Positions 24,141 through 32,850 of a stretch of 35,833 bases of DNA are shown here, one piece after another (position 1 is the stretch's first letter; the number at the start of each line of letters is the position of its first letter). The stretch comes from Nitrospirota bacterium. GTDB taxonomy: Bacteria; Nitrospirota; Nitrospiria; Nitrospirales; Nitrospiraceae. Position numbers and translations under genes: made by a program. Location: assembly GCA_013388555.1 (NCBI GenBank), contig JACAFD010000049.1:1-35833 (forward strand), written 5' to 3'. Below the pieces are notes generated by a model that saw only the letters and a program-made list of their open reading frames with translations, had not been told where the DNA came from and searched no databases.

Positions 24141-24272
24141 TGCGTGAAACATCGTTCGTGAAGCGTGAAACGTTTTTCGTTCCGGACTCAGAGGCTTCAC
24201 TCGCCGGAGGCGTTTTACGCATCTTTCGCATCTTGCCTGGCGCTTCACGCTTCACGAGATACGCTTCACGCG
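24141..24272. repeat. Inverted repeat, GCGTGAAACG family, between fliA and the GGDEF gene
   Basis: The left arm (24141-24172) has GCGTGAAAC, TTCGTGAAGCG and TGAAACG in a row. The right arm (24240-24272) is a close complement, including two copies of CGCTTCACG. About 26 of 31 positions pair. A ~67-base spacer separates them. The right arm ends at the fliA stop codon. No gene is seen in 24010-24272. Confidence 0.8.
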
Positions 24273-25046
24273 TCATTGCAGCACTTCAAGCATTCCCTTT
24301 AGGTGAAGGATCGCTTTTGTATGGATCTGACAGACACGAGATTCCGTGACCTTCAAAATTCCGCCGATTTCCTTCATCGTCAACTCTTCATAATAATACA
24401 TGGTGAGCACGAGCCGTTCCTTTTCCGGCAATTGATGAATCGCATCGGCCACCCGTTCACGCTCTTGACCGTTGAGGATGGTCGCAAGGGGATCGGGATG
24501 ATGCGTATCCGCAAGCATGTCGAGAATTTTGGGCCCGTCCGGCTCATGCAGATTGATGTCATCCAAGCTGACCAGGACGGCTCCCCGGGACCGTACAAGG
24601 AATTCATCCAGTTCGGCTGGAGACAGGCTCATCTCCGCCGCAATCTCCTCATCTGTCGGAGGGCGGCCCAGTCTGTTCAATAATTTGGTATGTGTCCGCT
24701 GCAACAACGTAACGCGCTCGTGAACCGACCGAGGAATCCAATCCATGGAGCGAATTTCGTCCAACATGGCGCCCCGAATACGAAACTCTGCATAGGTCTT
24801 GAACTTCGCTTCCCGGCCTGGATCGTACTTATCCATCGCATCCATCAAACCCATAATACCGACCGACACAAGGTCCTCCGCATCCATATAGGCCGGGAGA
24901 CGGTAGGCCAGACGATAGGCCATTGCCTTCACGACATGCGCGAACTCTTTGATGATCGATTCGCGGTGCGAGTCGGACGCATGGCCCATGTCTCGGTTTC
25001 GCTGCATCGTTCCATTGCTCATAATCGGTGCGCCTTCTGTATCCAC
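24273..25046 (-). CDS. fliA: Flagellar sigma factor FliA (sigma-28), 257 aa
   Basis: Sigma region 2 is seen as DAEDLVSVGIMGLMDAMDKY with FKTYAEFRIRGAMLDEIR and SMDWIPRSVHE. Region 3 has RPPTDEEIAAEM. Region 4 has TMKEIGGILKVTESRVCQIH. This is the FliA/WhiG type that reads TAAA-N15-GCCGATAA promoters, several of which are in the window. FlgM here is the anti-sigma. Start is GTG 25046 or ATG 25022; the latter has GAAGG ten bases upstream and is equally plausible. A repeat element fills the gap to flhG. Confidence 0.94.
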   Translation of the reverse strand: MDTEGAPIMSNGTMQRNRDMGHASDSHRESIIKEFAHVVKAMAYRLAYRLPAYMDAEDLVSVGIMGLMDAMDKYDPGREAKFKTYAEFRIRGAMLDEIRSMDWIPRSVHERVTLLQRTHTKLLNRLGRPPTDEEIAAEMSLSPAELDEFLVRSRGAVLVSLDDINLHEPDGPKILDMLADTHHPDPLATILNGQERERVADAIHQLPEKERLVLTMYYYEELTMKEIGGILKVTESRVCQIHTKAILHLKGMLEVLQ

Positions 25047-25067
25047 ATTGATATGGCGTTTCCTCTA

Positions 25068-25227
25068 GCAGTATGCTGAAAAAGACCTCCAGCGTTATCG
25101 AAGGTCAAGGTTGAGGCTAAGGCTAAGGCTGAGCAAACACGAACCTGTTCGACGCTTAACCTTAACCTCGACCTAAGCCTACTTCATTCGCTGCGGCCTT
25201 GCGGGACGGCCTTTTTGAGCATCCTGT
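25068..25227. repeat. MITE-like element, copy A, with AGGYTR arms inside
   Basis: The ends are inverted: the left end has GCAGTATGCTGAAAAAG, and the right end has CCTTTTTGAGCATCCTG. Between them are AGGYTR-type arms at 25101-25134 and 25154-25180 (about 20 of 27 pair). Its first ~58 bases match the complement of copy D with about five differences. It fills most of the leader of fliA. No reading frame of note. Confidence 0.8.
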
Positions 25228-25302
25228 ACTACTTGAGCGTCAGTTCCACATGAACGCGTTCTCACGGTGTTTTGTGCATAAACCGAGTTTTTCCGCAGAT
25301 TG

Positions 25303-26163
25303 CTAGGGCATGGGTATCAATTGCTGCCACAGAAATTGCACGGTACTCTTCGGCAGCTGAGGTTCGGGCCACTCAGCGATCGTTTTTGCCAACTGGACAA
25401 AGGCTCGAGCGGCAGGTGAACAGGGGAAACGCTCGGTCACGGCCTTCTGCTCGACGACGGCCATCGGCAGATAATCGTCGAGGGGGATGAAGCCCAGGTA
25501 CTCAAGGCTGACATTCAGAAAACGCTCTGCGGCGACATCGAGCTTGCGAAATGTCTGAGTCGCTTCACGTTGACTTTTCACCATATTGACCAGCACATGA
25601 AACCGGCGTTCACGATGGTCCCGGCATAACACCTTGATCAGCGCATACGCGTCAGTCAGCGACGTCGGCTCCGGTGAGATGATGACGATGATCTCTTGGG
25701 CCGCGGAGGCGAAATACGTGACATTGGGCGACACGCCGGCTCCCGTATCGATCAACAACACCTCTGCCCTGTCGGCGACATTCTCCAATTCGCTTTGAAG
25801 AATCAGTTGCTGTAAGTCTGTCAAGGAGGTAAGTCGCGGCAGGCCGGAGCCTGCCGGCAACACATGGATTCCCGCCGGCCCTTCAATGATGATGTCGGAC
25901 AGGTGGTGGGATCCGCTCAGCACATGCTCTAACGTATACCGAGGCACCAATCCCAACAGCACATCGATATTGCCCAGTCCCAAGTCTGCATCCAACACTA
26001 GCACTCGTTTTCCGGCTCGCGCCAATCCCACTCCGAGGTTGGCAACCACGTTAGTTTTCCCTACCCCACCCTTCCCACTCGTCACGGTAATGACCTTGGT
26101 GCATGGGCTTTCTTGAGCCGCTGGCGGCATTACTGCCTCCTGTTCGCTGAATCTGTCCTTCAT
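25303..26163 (-). CDS. flhG: Flagellar number regulator FlhG (FleN, MinD-like ATPase), 286 aa
   Basis: The deviant Walker A SGKGGVGKT is at residues 29-37, with DADLGLGNIDVLLGL after it and LLIDTGAG as Walker B. This is the ParA/MinD family member that limits flagellar number and, with FlhF, sets position. It follows flhF by 14 bp. GGGAGG lies six bases before the ATG. The N-terminal 20 residues lack the DQAxxLR motif that activates FlhF GTPase in well-studied FlhG. That motif could be diverged (SEQEAVM) or absent. Length is typical (about 280-295). Confidence 0.93.
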   Translation of the reverse strand: MKDRFSEQEAVMPPAAQESPCTKVITVTSGKGGVGKTNVVANLGVGLARAGKRVLVLDADLGLGNIDVLLGLVPRYTLEHVLSGSHHLSDIIIEGPAGIHVLPAGSGLPRLTSLTDLQQLILQSELENVADRAEVLLIDTGAGVSPNVTYFASAAQEIIVIISPEPTSLTDAYALIKVLCRDHRERRFHVLVNMVKSQREATQTFRKLDVAAERFLNVSLEYLGFIPLDDYLPMAVVEQKAVTERFPCSPAARAFVQLAKTIAEWPEPQLPKSTVQFLWQQLIPMP

Positions 26164-26177
26164 GCAAGACCTCCCTA

Positions 26178-27527
26178 CTACGCTTGTTGCGGCATCGTTC
26201 CGGCCACGGACCCAGCCAAGTGGCGTCCGACGGATGACGAGAGGCCTGATGGTGTAAATCGGGCTGATCCCCTGTCGAGCAATAGATCTGCCAATCTCGC
26301 AGAATCCGCCAGCTCGAAATCATCCGGCACCCGCGGGCCATTGCTCCAATAAGACAGGGGCAAGGTAGTCTGGTATGCCAGTTCAAAGAGATTGCCGTAT
26401 TCCTCCGTCTCGTCCAGCTTGGTAAAGAGCAGACGGGAAGGAGCGCAGGCGACGTGCTGCGCCACGGTGCGACGGAGGTCCTGCATACGCGTGGTGGCGG
26501 ACAAAACGAGATGCGTATCGATCGAACCGCACATATCTTTAAGTCGACCGAGATTCATGAGCTGCGCCGTTTCATGAGAACCAAACCCGGGCGTGTCGAT
26601 CAGGATCAGGCTGGCCTGACGATAGCGGCGTATGCCATCGACCACATCAGCCATGGTCTGGGCCGTCTCCAGAGGGACTCCCAGAACATTCGCATACATG
26701 CGGAAATGCTCGACGGCAGCCACGCGGCAGGTATCGAGTGTGATCAGGGCGACCGATCTGTTTTCTTGAAGCCGGTAGTGGGCCGCAAGCTTTACGATTG
26801 CCGTAGTCTTGCCCACCCCGCTCGGCCCGACAAACATGGCGACCTTGCAATCGTTCGCCGCATTCAGCAAGGGGCCACTGACCCGGATCTGCTCCACGCA
26901 AAGACGGTGCAAACCATCCTGAATTTCGTGATCCAATTGGAGAGACTCCTGGGAGAGATGTCGGCGAAGCAAGAGACAGAGACTTTCGGCCGTTGAAGGA
27001 CGCAATCCCTGTGCAACCAGAAGACGGCAGGCTCGGGCCAACGGTGCAGGGAGGCTCAATCCTGCCGTCTGCGATTCATCGGGCAACGAGGATGTGAGGC
27101 GTTGCTGCAGGTCAAGGAGTTCGTTCTTGAGCTGGCGAATGCGCCCCCGCGGGGCCGGTCGTGGCTCCTGCTTTGTGGTAGGCGGGGGGATCTGGACGTC
27201 CGCCGCCCCAGACTCCGCTGGTTTGTTGGAGTAAAGCAAGGCGCTCAGCGTGTCCTGAAATGCAGGAGAGTGCTCTCGCTGCTGCTCGACAGAAGGCGGC
27301 TCCTCCTGGGTGACAGGAGGAGCCGATTGAGGACCGGCAACAACCTGCTCGGCAATCGAATCGGTCGCAGCAGTCACCTCCAAGAGCGATCGCCCGAAAA
27401 TCGAGAACGGCAGGCTCCCTCGCCGCACCCGCTTCGTAGAGAGGATGAGGGCATCCGGCCCCAACTCTTCCTTGATGGCTCGAATGGCGTCATGCATGGT
27501 GTCGACATGAAACACTTTCATCTTCAT
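26178..27527 (-). CDS. flhF: Flagellar SRP-type GTPase FlhF, 449 aa
   Basis: The start KMKVFHVDTMHDAIRAIKEELGPDALIL is the FlhF B domain. The GTPase has G1 VGPSGVGKTTAIVKL near residue 235, then DTPGFGS and TKLDETEEYGN. It places the first flagellar components at the pole. ATG 27530 and 27527 are both possible; GAGG gives better spacing to 27527. It follows flhA and precedes flhG, the standard polar-flagellum order. The linker at residues 55-150 is Pro/Gln/Ala-rich, as usual. Confidence 0.95.
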   Translation of the reverse strand: MKMKVFHVDTMHDAIRAIKEELGPDALILSTKRVRRGSLPFSIFGRSLLEVTAATDSIAEQVVAGPQSAPPVTQEEPPSVEQQREHSPAFQDTLSALLYSNKPAESGAADVQIPPPTTKQEPRPAPRGRIRQLKNELLDLQQRLTSSLPDESQTAGLSLPAPLARACRLLVAQGLRPSTAESLCLLLRRHLSQESLQLDHEIQDGLHRLCVEQIRVSGPLLNAANDCKVAMFVGPSGVGKTTAIVKLAAHYRLQENRSVALITLDTCRVAAVEHFRMYANVLGVPLETAQTMADVVDGIRRYRQASLILIDTPGFGSHETAQLMNLGRLKDMCGSIDTHLVLSATTRMQDLRRTVAQHVACAPSRLLFTKLDETEEYGNLFELAYQTTLPLSYWSNGPRVPDDFELADSARLADLLLDRGSARFTPSGLSSSVGRHLAGSVAGTMPQQA

Positions 27528-27535
27528 CATTCACC

Positions 27536-29629
27536 TCACGGTAGAAGAGCTTCTCCGTCCAGCCTGATGGTATCCACCGACTGAAGCCGGACCATCGAAT
27601 CGAGTTCATTGAATCCCACCACTGGGACGGCATGGAGGATTCGATCGGTCAATCGGCGGATATGCCGCCGGAGTGCCGGCGAGCAGAGCAGGACAGGCTG
27701 ATGACCACGGGCGGCGACACGTTCCACGGTCTGTTTCATCGCCGCCAACAATGTATGGGAAAGGCCAGGATCCAAGTTCAGCATGCCCCCTTGGGGAATC
27801 GCTGCAGCCTGCTCGCTCAACGACCGATCGAGCCGTGGATCGAGCGTAATCACGGGCAGCGTGCCGTCCGGAGCCTGATACTGACGCGTAATCGTCCGTC
27901 CCAGCGCCTGTCGCGCCATCTCCGTGAGCAGTTCAGGGTCTTTGGTGGTGCCCGCGTGATCGGCCAGGGCTTCAATGATCGAACGGAGGTCGCGGATCGG
28001 AATCCCTTCGTGCAGCAGATTGCCAAGAACACGAACAACCGTTCCCAGCGGCACCAGGGTGGGAATCAGTTCTTCCACCAGTTTGGGATGGACCTTCGCC
28101 AGTTCGTCGAGGAGCGATTGCACCTCCTGTCGGCCCAACAATTCATGCCCGTGACGCTTAATAATTTCCGAGAGGTGTGTAGCGATAGCCGAACTGGCAT
28201 CCACGACGGTATAGCCGGCCAGTTGCGCTTGTTCGCGCATGGATTCCGGCACCCACAGTGCCGGTAACCCGAACGCCGGTTCCTTTGTGGCCACACCATG
28301 AATGAGGCCGCGTTGGGCTGTTCCCGGATCAATGGCCAGTACGTGCGACGGCAACACATCGGCCTTCGTGAGCTCAACACCTTTGAGCATAACTGCATAC
28401 TCGTTCGGACGCAGTTGAAGATTGTCTCGAATATGAATGGGCGGCAGGAGAAACCCCATCGTATCCGCAAACTGTTTTCTGAGCCCCTTGATCCGATCGA
28501 GTAACGCGGTTCCATGTTTGCCTTCCACTAACCCGATGAGTCCATACCCGACCTGGACTTCCATCAAATCAAGCGGAGCCAGTTGAGGCGTGGAGTTTTC
28601 AGCGTGCGGAGCATCGGGTACAGATGCCGGCTCGGAGGGCGTCTTTGCCTCCTGCGACAAGCGATAGGCTAACCAGGCCGCGCCCGCCCCCAACCCGAGA
28701 AACGCCAGATGGGGCAGACCGGGGACAAGTCCGAGGGCCAGCAAGATCCCGGCAGCCGTGCCGACGGCTTTGGGTGACAGCAGCATCTGTCCGGTGATCT
28801 GGTTTCCGAGATCGGCATCCGCCGCAGCGCGGGTCACCACGATGCCGGCAGCAGTTGAGATGAACAATGCGGGAATCTGCGCGACCAGTCCTTCTCCGAC
28901 GGTCAAGAGCGTATAGGTTTGCGCGGCCAATCCAGGGCTCATGCCCTGTTGCAGGACTCCGATCGTGAGCCCGCCGACGATGTTGACCAGCACGATGATG
29001 ATCGCCGCGATGGCATCCCCGCGAACAAACTTGCTGGCGCCGTCCATGGAACCGTAGAAATCGGCTTCTTCCGAGATCTCCCGCCGCCGCCGCCTCGCTT
29101 CCGTCTCGTTGATCAGCCCGGCATTCAAATCGGCATCGATGCTCATCTGTTTGCCGGGCATTGCGTCCAAGGTAAATCGCGCAGCCACTTCAGCAACCCG
29201 TCCCGCGCCTTTCGTCACGACCACGAAATTGATGACCACCAGGATCGCGAACACGACAAGGCCCACCGTGTAGTTCCCGCCCACGACGAAATTGCCGAAT
29301 GCACGAATGACCTCACCCGCTGCAGCCGCCCCTTCATTCCCGTGCAGCAGGATCAATCGCGTCGACGCAATGTTGAGAGACAAACGGAACAATGTCACGA
29401 TGAGGAGAATGGAGGGAAAGGCCGAGAACTCGATGGGACGCCTGACTTGCAATCCCACGAGCAGGATGATGACCGACACCGTAATATTGAAGGCCAGCAG
29501 CAGGTCCAAGAAAAACCGCGGCAGCGGCAGGATCATCAGCATAATGACACCCACCACGCCCAGCGACACAAGAATGTCCGGATGTTTGATGAATGCCGAG
29601 GGAGACAACGTTTTGGTTTCAGTCGCCAT
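27536..29629 (-). CDS. flhA: Flagellar export gate protein FlhA, 697 aa
   Basis: The N-terminal membrane part has LPLPRFFLDLLLAFNITVSV and RPIEFSAFPSILLIVTLFRL, then the FHIPEP-type loop DAMPGKQMSIDADLNAGLI. About eight membrane segments fill residues 20-340. The C-terminal cytoplasmic domain has DRSLSEQAA and the cargo-binding fold. It is the ion-coupled export gate of the type III system. AAGGAG is three to five bases from the ATG. Length typical (about 690). It is separated from flhB by a MITE-like element. Confidence 0.97.
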   Translation of the reverse strand: MATETKTLSPSAFIKHPDILVSLGVVGVIMLMILPLPRFFLDLLLAFNITVSVIILLVGLQVRRPIEFSAFPSILLIVTLFRLSLNIASTRLILLHGNEGAAAAGEVIRAFGNFVVGGNYTVGLVVFAILVVINFVVVTKGAGRVAEVAARFTLDAMPGKQMSIDADLNAGLINETEARRRRREISEEADFYGSMDGASKFVRGDAIAAIIIVLVNIVGGLTIGVLQQGMSPGLAAQTYTLLTVGEGLVAQIPALFISTAAGIVVTRAAADADLGNQITGQMLLSPKAVGTAAGILLALGLVPGLPHLAFLGLGAGAAWLAYRLSQEAKTPSEPASVPDAPHAENSTPQLAPLDLMEVQVGYGLIGLVEGKHGTALLDRIKGLRKQFADTMGFLLPPIHIRDNLQLRPNEYAVMLKGVELTKADVLPSHVLAIDPGTAQRGLIHGVATKEPAFGLPALWVPESMREQAQLAGYTVVDASSAIATHLSEIIKRHGHELLGRQEVQSLLDELAKVHPKLVEELIPTLVPLGTVVRVLGNLLHEGIPIRDLRSIIEALADHAGTTKDPELLTEMARQALGRTITRQYQAPDGTLPVITLDPRLDRSLSEQAAAIPQGGMLNLDPGLSHTLLAAMKQTVERVAARGHQPVLLCSPALRRHIRRLTDRILHAVPVVGFNELDSMVRLQSVDTIRLDGEALLP

Positions 29630-29646
29630 GATCTCCTTGCCCCTTA

Positions 29647-29772
29647 GCAGGATGCTGAAAAAGTCCGCCAGCAGCGTTCTCGCATCGTTCAGACCCTCAA
29701 CGTACCCCAGAGGGTACGCCTCGGTCCTTCACTCGCTGCGGCCTTGCTGGACGGCCTTTTTGAGCATCCTGC
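29647..29772. repeat. MITE-like element, copy B, between flhB and flhA
   Basis: Inverted ends GCAGGATGCTGAAAAAG and CCTTTTTGAGCATCCTGC enclose 126 bp. Inside is a hairpin: GTACCC at 29702-29707 pairs with GGGTAC at 29712-29717, and GACC/GGTC flank it. The flank on the flhB side (to about 29840) resembles the flank of copy C. It lies in the flhB-flhA gap of 219 bp. Confidence 0.85.
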
Positions 29773-29848
29773 GGGAATGCCCTCTTTGTTACGCCACACA
29801 TACGGATCATAGAAACTCTCGCGTGCAACATAATTTTTCCGCAGACTG

Positions 29849-30937
29849 TTACCGGGTGACTCGTTCAGATGCTAGCCCCCGCGCGCGAAACACGAACGCG
29901 AGAATCTCAGCCACCGCACGGTAGAGATCGGCAGGGATTTCCCTACCGGTCTCGACGAGCTTATAGAGTGTCCGAGCCACGAATTTGTTCTCGACGATGA
30001 CAACCCCGTGCTGTCTCGCCACTGCACGAATCCGTTCTGCGAGGTGACCGGCGCCCTTGGCGACGACGATGGGGGCGGAAATATTCGCCTGGTCATATTT
30101 GAGCGCAACGGCAAGGTGTGTGGGATTCGTCACGACGACATCCGCAGTCGGCACGGCAGCCATCATGCGTTTTCTCATCATGTCCCGCTGAACGGTCCGC
30201 ACGCGGCTCTTTATCATCGGATCGCCTTCCGCGTCTCGATGTTCTTCCTTCACCTCTTGACGGGTCATCCGAAGTGAACGCTCCCATTCATACCGTTGAT
30301 AGACAAAGTCCGCCCCTGCAACGACGGCGATCGCACCCGCGATCATGATCGCCATCTTCAACGTCAACCATCCCATCACCGTCAGGAGTCCCCACATGTC
30401 ATAGTGCACAAGCTCCGGAAGACGCCGCAGGTCCTGCCCGATCACGAATGCGCCGATGCCTCCGATGATCGCAATTTCAACCAACGCTTTGATCAGCTCT
30501 GAGACTGATCGGAGAGTAAAGAGACGGCCGAAGCCCTTGATCGGGTTCAACCGGCCGATGTCGAAGGGAAGGGACTCTTTCCAAAGGAACCCAGTCTGAG
30601 CGAGAATGGCGCCGGTGCCGACGAGCGCCAATGCTGCGAGAAACGGCAACATGAGCAGCAGGCTTGTGAGACCGTACTGCATGAGCAGCCCGTGAATCTG
30701 TTCGATCGTCAGGCTGGCACGAACCACAGGATCGAACGACATCGTGAGACCCAAACGGGTCACATCGGTCAACTTATGCAAGCCGGGGCCAGCCAACAAA
30801 GCCAGAAGCCCGATGGCGGCAAGTAGGAGGGCCGCGGTCGTCACATCGCGGCTCACCGCAATATTGCCTTCCCGGCGGGCGTCCGCCTTCCGTTTCTCAC
30901 TGGCCGGTTCTGTCTTGTCGTTGGCGCTTTCAGCCAT
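29849..30937 (-). CDS. flhB: Flagellar export switch protein FlhB, 362 aa
   Basis: The start KTEPASEKRKADARREGNIAVSRD is the FlhB signature. Four membrane segments lie in about residues 30-215. The autocleavage motif NPTH is at 271-274. Cleavage switches export from rod/hook to filament substrates. The C-terminal cytoplasmic domain follows in full. The ATG overlaps the fliR end by 8 bp with GAGGA nine bases upstream. Length typical (about 355-380). Confidence 0.97.
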   Translation of the reverse strand: MAESANDKTEPASEKRKADARREGNIAVSRDVTTAALLLAAIGLLALLAGPGLHKLTDVTRLGLTMSFDPVVRASLTIEQIHGLLMQYGLTSLLLMLPFLAALALVGTGAILAQTGFLWKESLPFDIGRLNPIKGFGRLFTLRSVSELIKALVEIAIIGGIGAFVIGQDLRRLPELVHYDMWGLLTVMGWLTLKMAIMIAGAIAVVAGADFVYQRYEWERSLRMTRQEVKEEHRDAEGDPMIKSRVRTVQRDMMRKRMMAAVPTADVVVTNPTHLAVALKYDQANISAPIVVAKGAGHLAERIRAVARQHGVVIVENKFVARTLYKLVETGREIPADLYRAVAEILAFVFRARGLASERVTR

Positions 30938-31718
30938 GTCCCAGGATCCTCACTAACCTCTCGATCGTATCGTGCAATCCGATAAACTCTCGTTCAAACA
31001 GCGAGACTGTGTAGGGCAATGCCAGGCCTAACACCAATAGCCCTCCCAAGATCGTGATGGGAAAGCTCAACACAAAGACGTTGATCTGCACGACCGCTCG
31101 CCCCAACATGGCCAGCAAGACATTGATAAGGATCATCACCACCAGTACCGGCGCCGCCAGTTGCAGGGCAACCACAAACATGTGCTGGGACAGCTGGAGC
31201 ACTTCCTCACCGATAGCCGGAGACAGCCTCGCGCCGAATGGCGGGATAGTCTCGTAGCTCGACACGATCGCGCCCACGACGGCCATATGCGCATTCAGCG
31301 ACAGAAAGACCAGCATGGCGATGATTCGAAAGTATTCGCTGATCACCGATGAGTGTTGCGCCGTCATGGGATCCAACAGCTGTACTGCGCCGAAACCCAT
31401 CTGGACCCCAAGCAGATCGCCGGCTACCTCCAGCGCTCCGAACACCAATCGAACGGCGAGTCCGATCACCAGGCCGATGAGCAGCTCGCTCACAAGTCCA
31501 GCCGTCATTTCGATGGCGTCTTGAGACAGCGGCGGAAGCCGGATGAGCGGCGAGAGTGCGATGCCTAACATCACGACAAGCGCGATCTTGATTTTGTGCG
31601 GAACCGTCCGCCCGCCTATCATCGGAAATGCCGCGACGATGCCCCCGATACGGGACACCAACACGAGAAACGCCTGGAATTCAGGCAAGACAAGATGAAG
31701 TGCGGGCGCCGTATTCAT
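30930..31718 (-). CDS. fliR: Flagellar export gate protein FliR, 262 aa
   Basis: Six hydrophobic segments and the conserved pattern FLVLVSRIGGIVAAFPMIGG, then DLLGVQMGFGAVQLLDP, identify FliR. It makes the FliP5Q4R1 core channel. It follows fliQ by 33 bp and overlaps flhB by 8 bp. GAGAG precedes the ATG. Length typical (about 260). Confidence 0.96.
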   Translation of the reverse strand: MNTAPALHLVLPEFQAFLVLVSRIGGIVAAFPMIGGRTVPHKIKIALVVMLGIALSPLIRLPPLSQDAIEMTAGLVSELLIGLVIGLAVRLVFGALEVAGDLLGVQMGFGAVQLLDPMTAQHSSVISEYFRIIAMLVFLSLNAHMAVVGAIVSSYETIPPFGARLSPAIGEEVLQLSQHMFVVALQLAAPVLVVMILINVLLAMLGRAVVQINVFVLSFPITILGGLLVLGLALPYTVSLFEREFIGLHDTIERLVRILGHG

Positions 31719-31751
31719 AGTGCTCTCGTGATCGATCCCCTGGATGCCTCG

Positions 31752-32021
31752 TCACTGCCCATAGAGGGGGATATTCAGAAACACCTGCGTCATAAAGGAT
31801 GTGAGCACGCTCAACATCCAGGGTAAGAAGAAGATAAATGCGACGAACACGGCCAGCACTTTCGGCACGAACGTGAGCGTCGCTTCGTTCAATTGGGTCA
31901 TGGCTTGAATAACACTGACGGCAAGCCCCACGATCAGGCAGAGCCCGAGGATAGGCGTTGCGATGATCAGCGTGGTTTCAATGGCTTGGCGGCCTAATTC
32001 TGCGACCATCTCTGGTGTCAT
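31752..32021 (-). CDS. fliQ: Flagellar export gate protein FliQ, 89 aa
   Basis: Two membrane hairpin segments with TPEMVAELGRQAIETTLIIA and IVGLAVSVIQAMTQLNEATL are the FliQ pattern, including the conserved QxxTQLNE. It forms the channel with FliP and FliR. AAGGA lies about nine bases before the ATG. Length exactly as usual (89). Confidence 0.97.
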   Translation of the reverse strand: MTPEMVAELGRQAIETTLIIATPILGLCLIVGLAVSVIQAMTQLNEATLTFVPKVLAVFVAFIFFLPWMLSVLTSFMTQVFLNIPLYGQ

Positions 32022-32046
32022 CTCGTTGCGTCCTTTCCGGTCTCAC

Positions 32047-32850
32047 TCATTGAAAGCTTTTCACCAGCGATCCGACGACCAAGTTCCACCCATCGGCCAA
32101 CACGAAGAGAATGAGTTTGAACGGGAGGGAAATCATGGCCGGAGGCAACAACATCATACCCATAGACATCAAGATGCTGGCCACCACCATGTCGACGATC
32201 AGGAACGGTATATAGATGAGAAAGCCGATCTGAAAAGCGACGCGTAATTCGCTCAAGATATAGGCGGGAATCACCACATGGATGGGAACCTGATCGACCG
32301 TTTCAGGCTTAGGAAGCTTGCTGAGATCGATAAAGAGTTCGAGATCTTTGTCGCGTACTTGCTTCAGCATAAAGCCCCGAATCGGCTGGATGCCTTTTGT
32401 CCACGCTTCCTCGTACGAGATCTGTTCCGCGAGCAGAGGCTGCACGGCCTGGCTATAGACGGCCTCCCCCACCGGAGCCATCACAAAGACCGTGATGAAC
32501 AGGGCCAGGCTGATGATGATCTGGTTGGGCGGCACCGCCTGTGTCCCGATCGCCTGGCGAAGGAAGGAAAGGACGATCACGACTCTTGTGAAAGACGTCA
32601 CCATGATGAAGAATGCCGGCGCGAGAGAGAGCACCGTCAACAGTGCAAGAATTTGGAAGACGACGGCCGTCTGTTTAGGGCCCGTCTGACCGAGATCAAT
32701 CGTGACAGAAGGATTGGCCCCACCGATTGCATCCTGCGTCATGCCGAGAAACAGGCAGAACAGGGCGACAGGTAAAAGACAGGCTCGATAGCCCCGGTGT
32801 CGTCGTGCAGGAGAGATCAGCGGTGAGCATGCGCGGACATCAGTCGACAT
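32047..32850 (-). CDS. fliP: Flagellar export gate protein FliP, 267 aa
   Basis: A cleaved signal peptide (about residues 18-40) comes before VFQILALLTVLSLAPAFFIM and TSFTRVVIVLSFLRQAIGTQ, then PPNQIIISLALFITVFVMAP. The C-terminus has GMMLLPPAMISLPFKLILFV. All are FliP. GTG 32856 is possible, but the ATG at 32850 has AGAGG five bases ahead. It overlaps fliO by 11 bp. Length slightly longer than enteric FliP (245). Confidence 0.96.
   Translation of the reverse strand: MSTDVRACSPLISPARRHRGYRACLLPVALFCLFLGMTQDAIGGANPSVTIDLGQTGPKQTAVVFQILALLTVLSLAPAFFIMVTSFTRVVIVLSFLRQAIGTQAVPPNQIIISLALFITVFVMAPVGEAVYSQAVQPLLAEQISYEEAWTKGIQPIRGFMLKQVRDKDLELFIDLSKLPKPETVDQVPIHVVIPAYILSELRVAFQIGFLIYIPFLIVDMVVASILMSMGMMLLPPAMISLPFKLILFVLADGWNLVVGSLVKSFQ

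Noticed and set aside
24015-24248. Minus-strand 77-codon frame between fliA and the GGDEF gene
   Set aside because: It consists mainly of the GCGTGAAACG repeat in translation (Lys/Arg/Phe/His runs) and lacks any motif.
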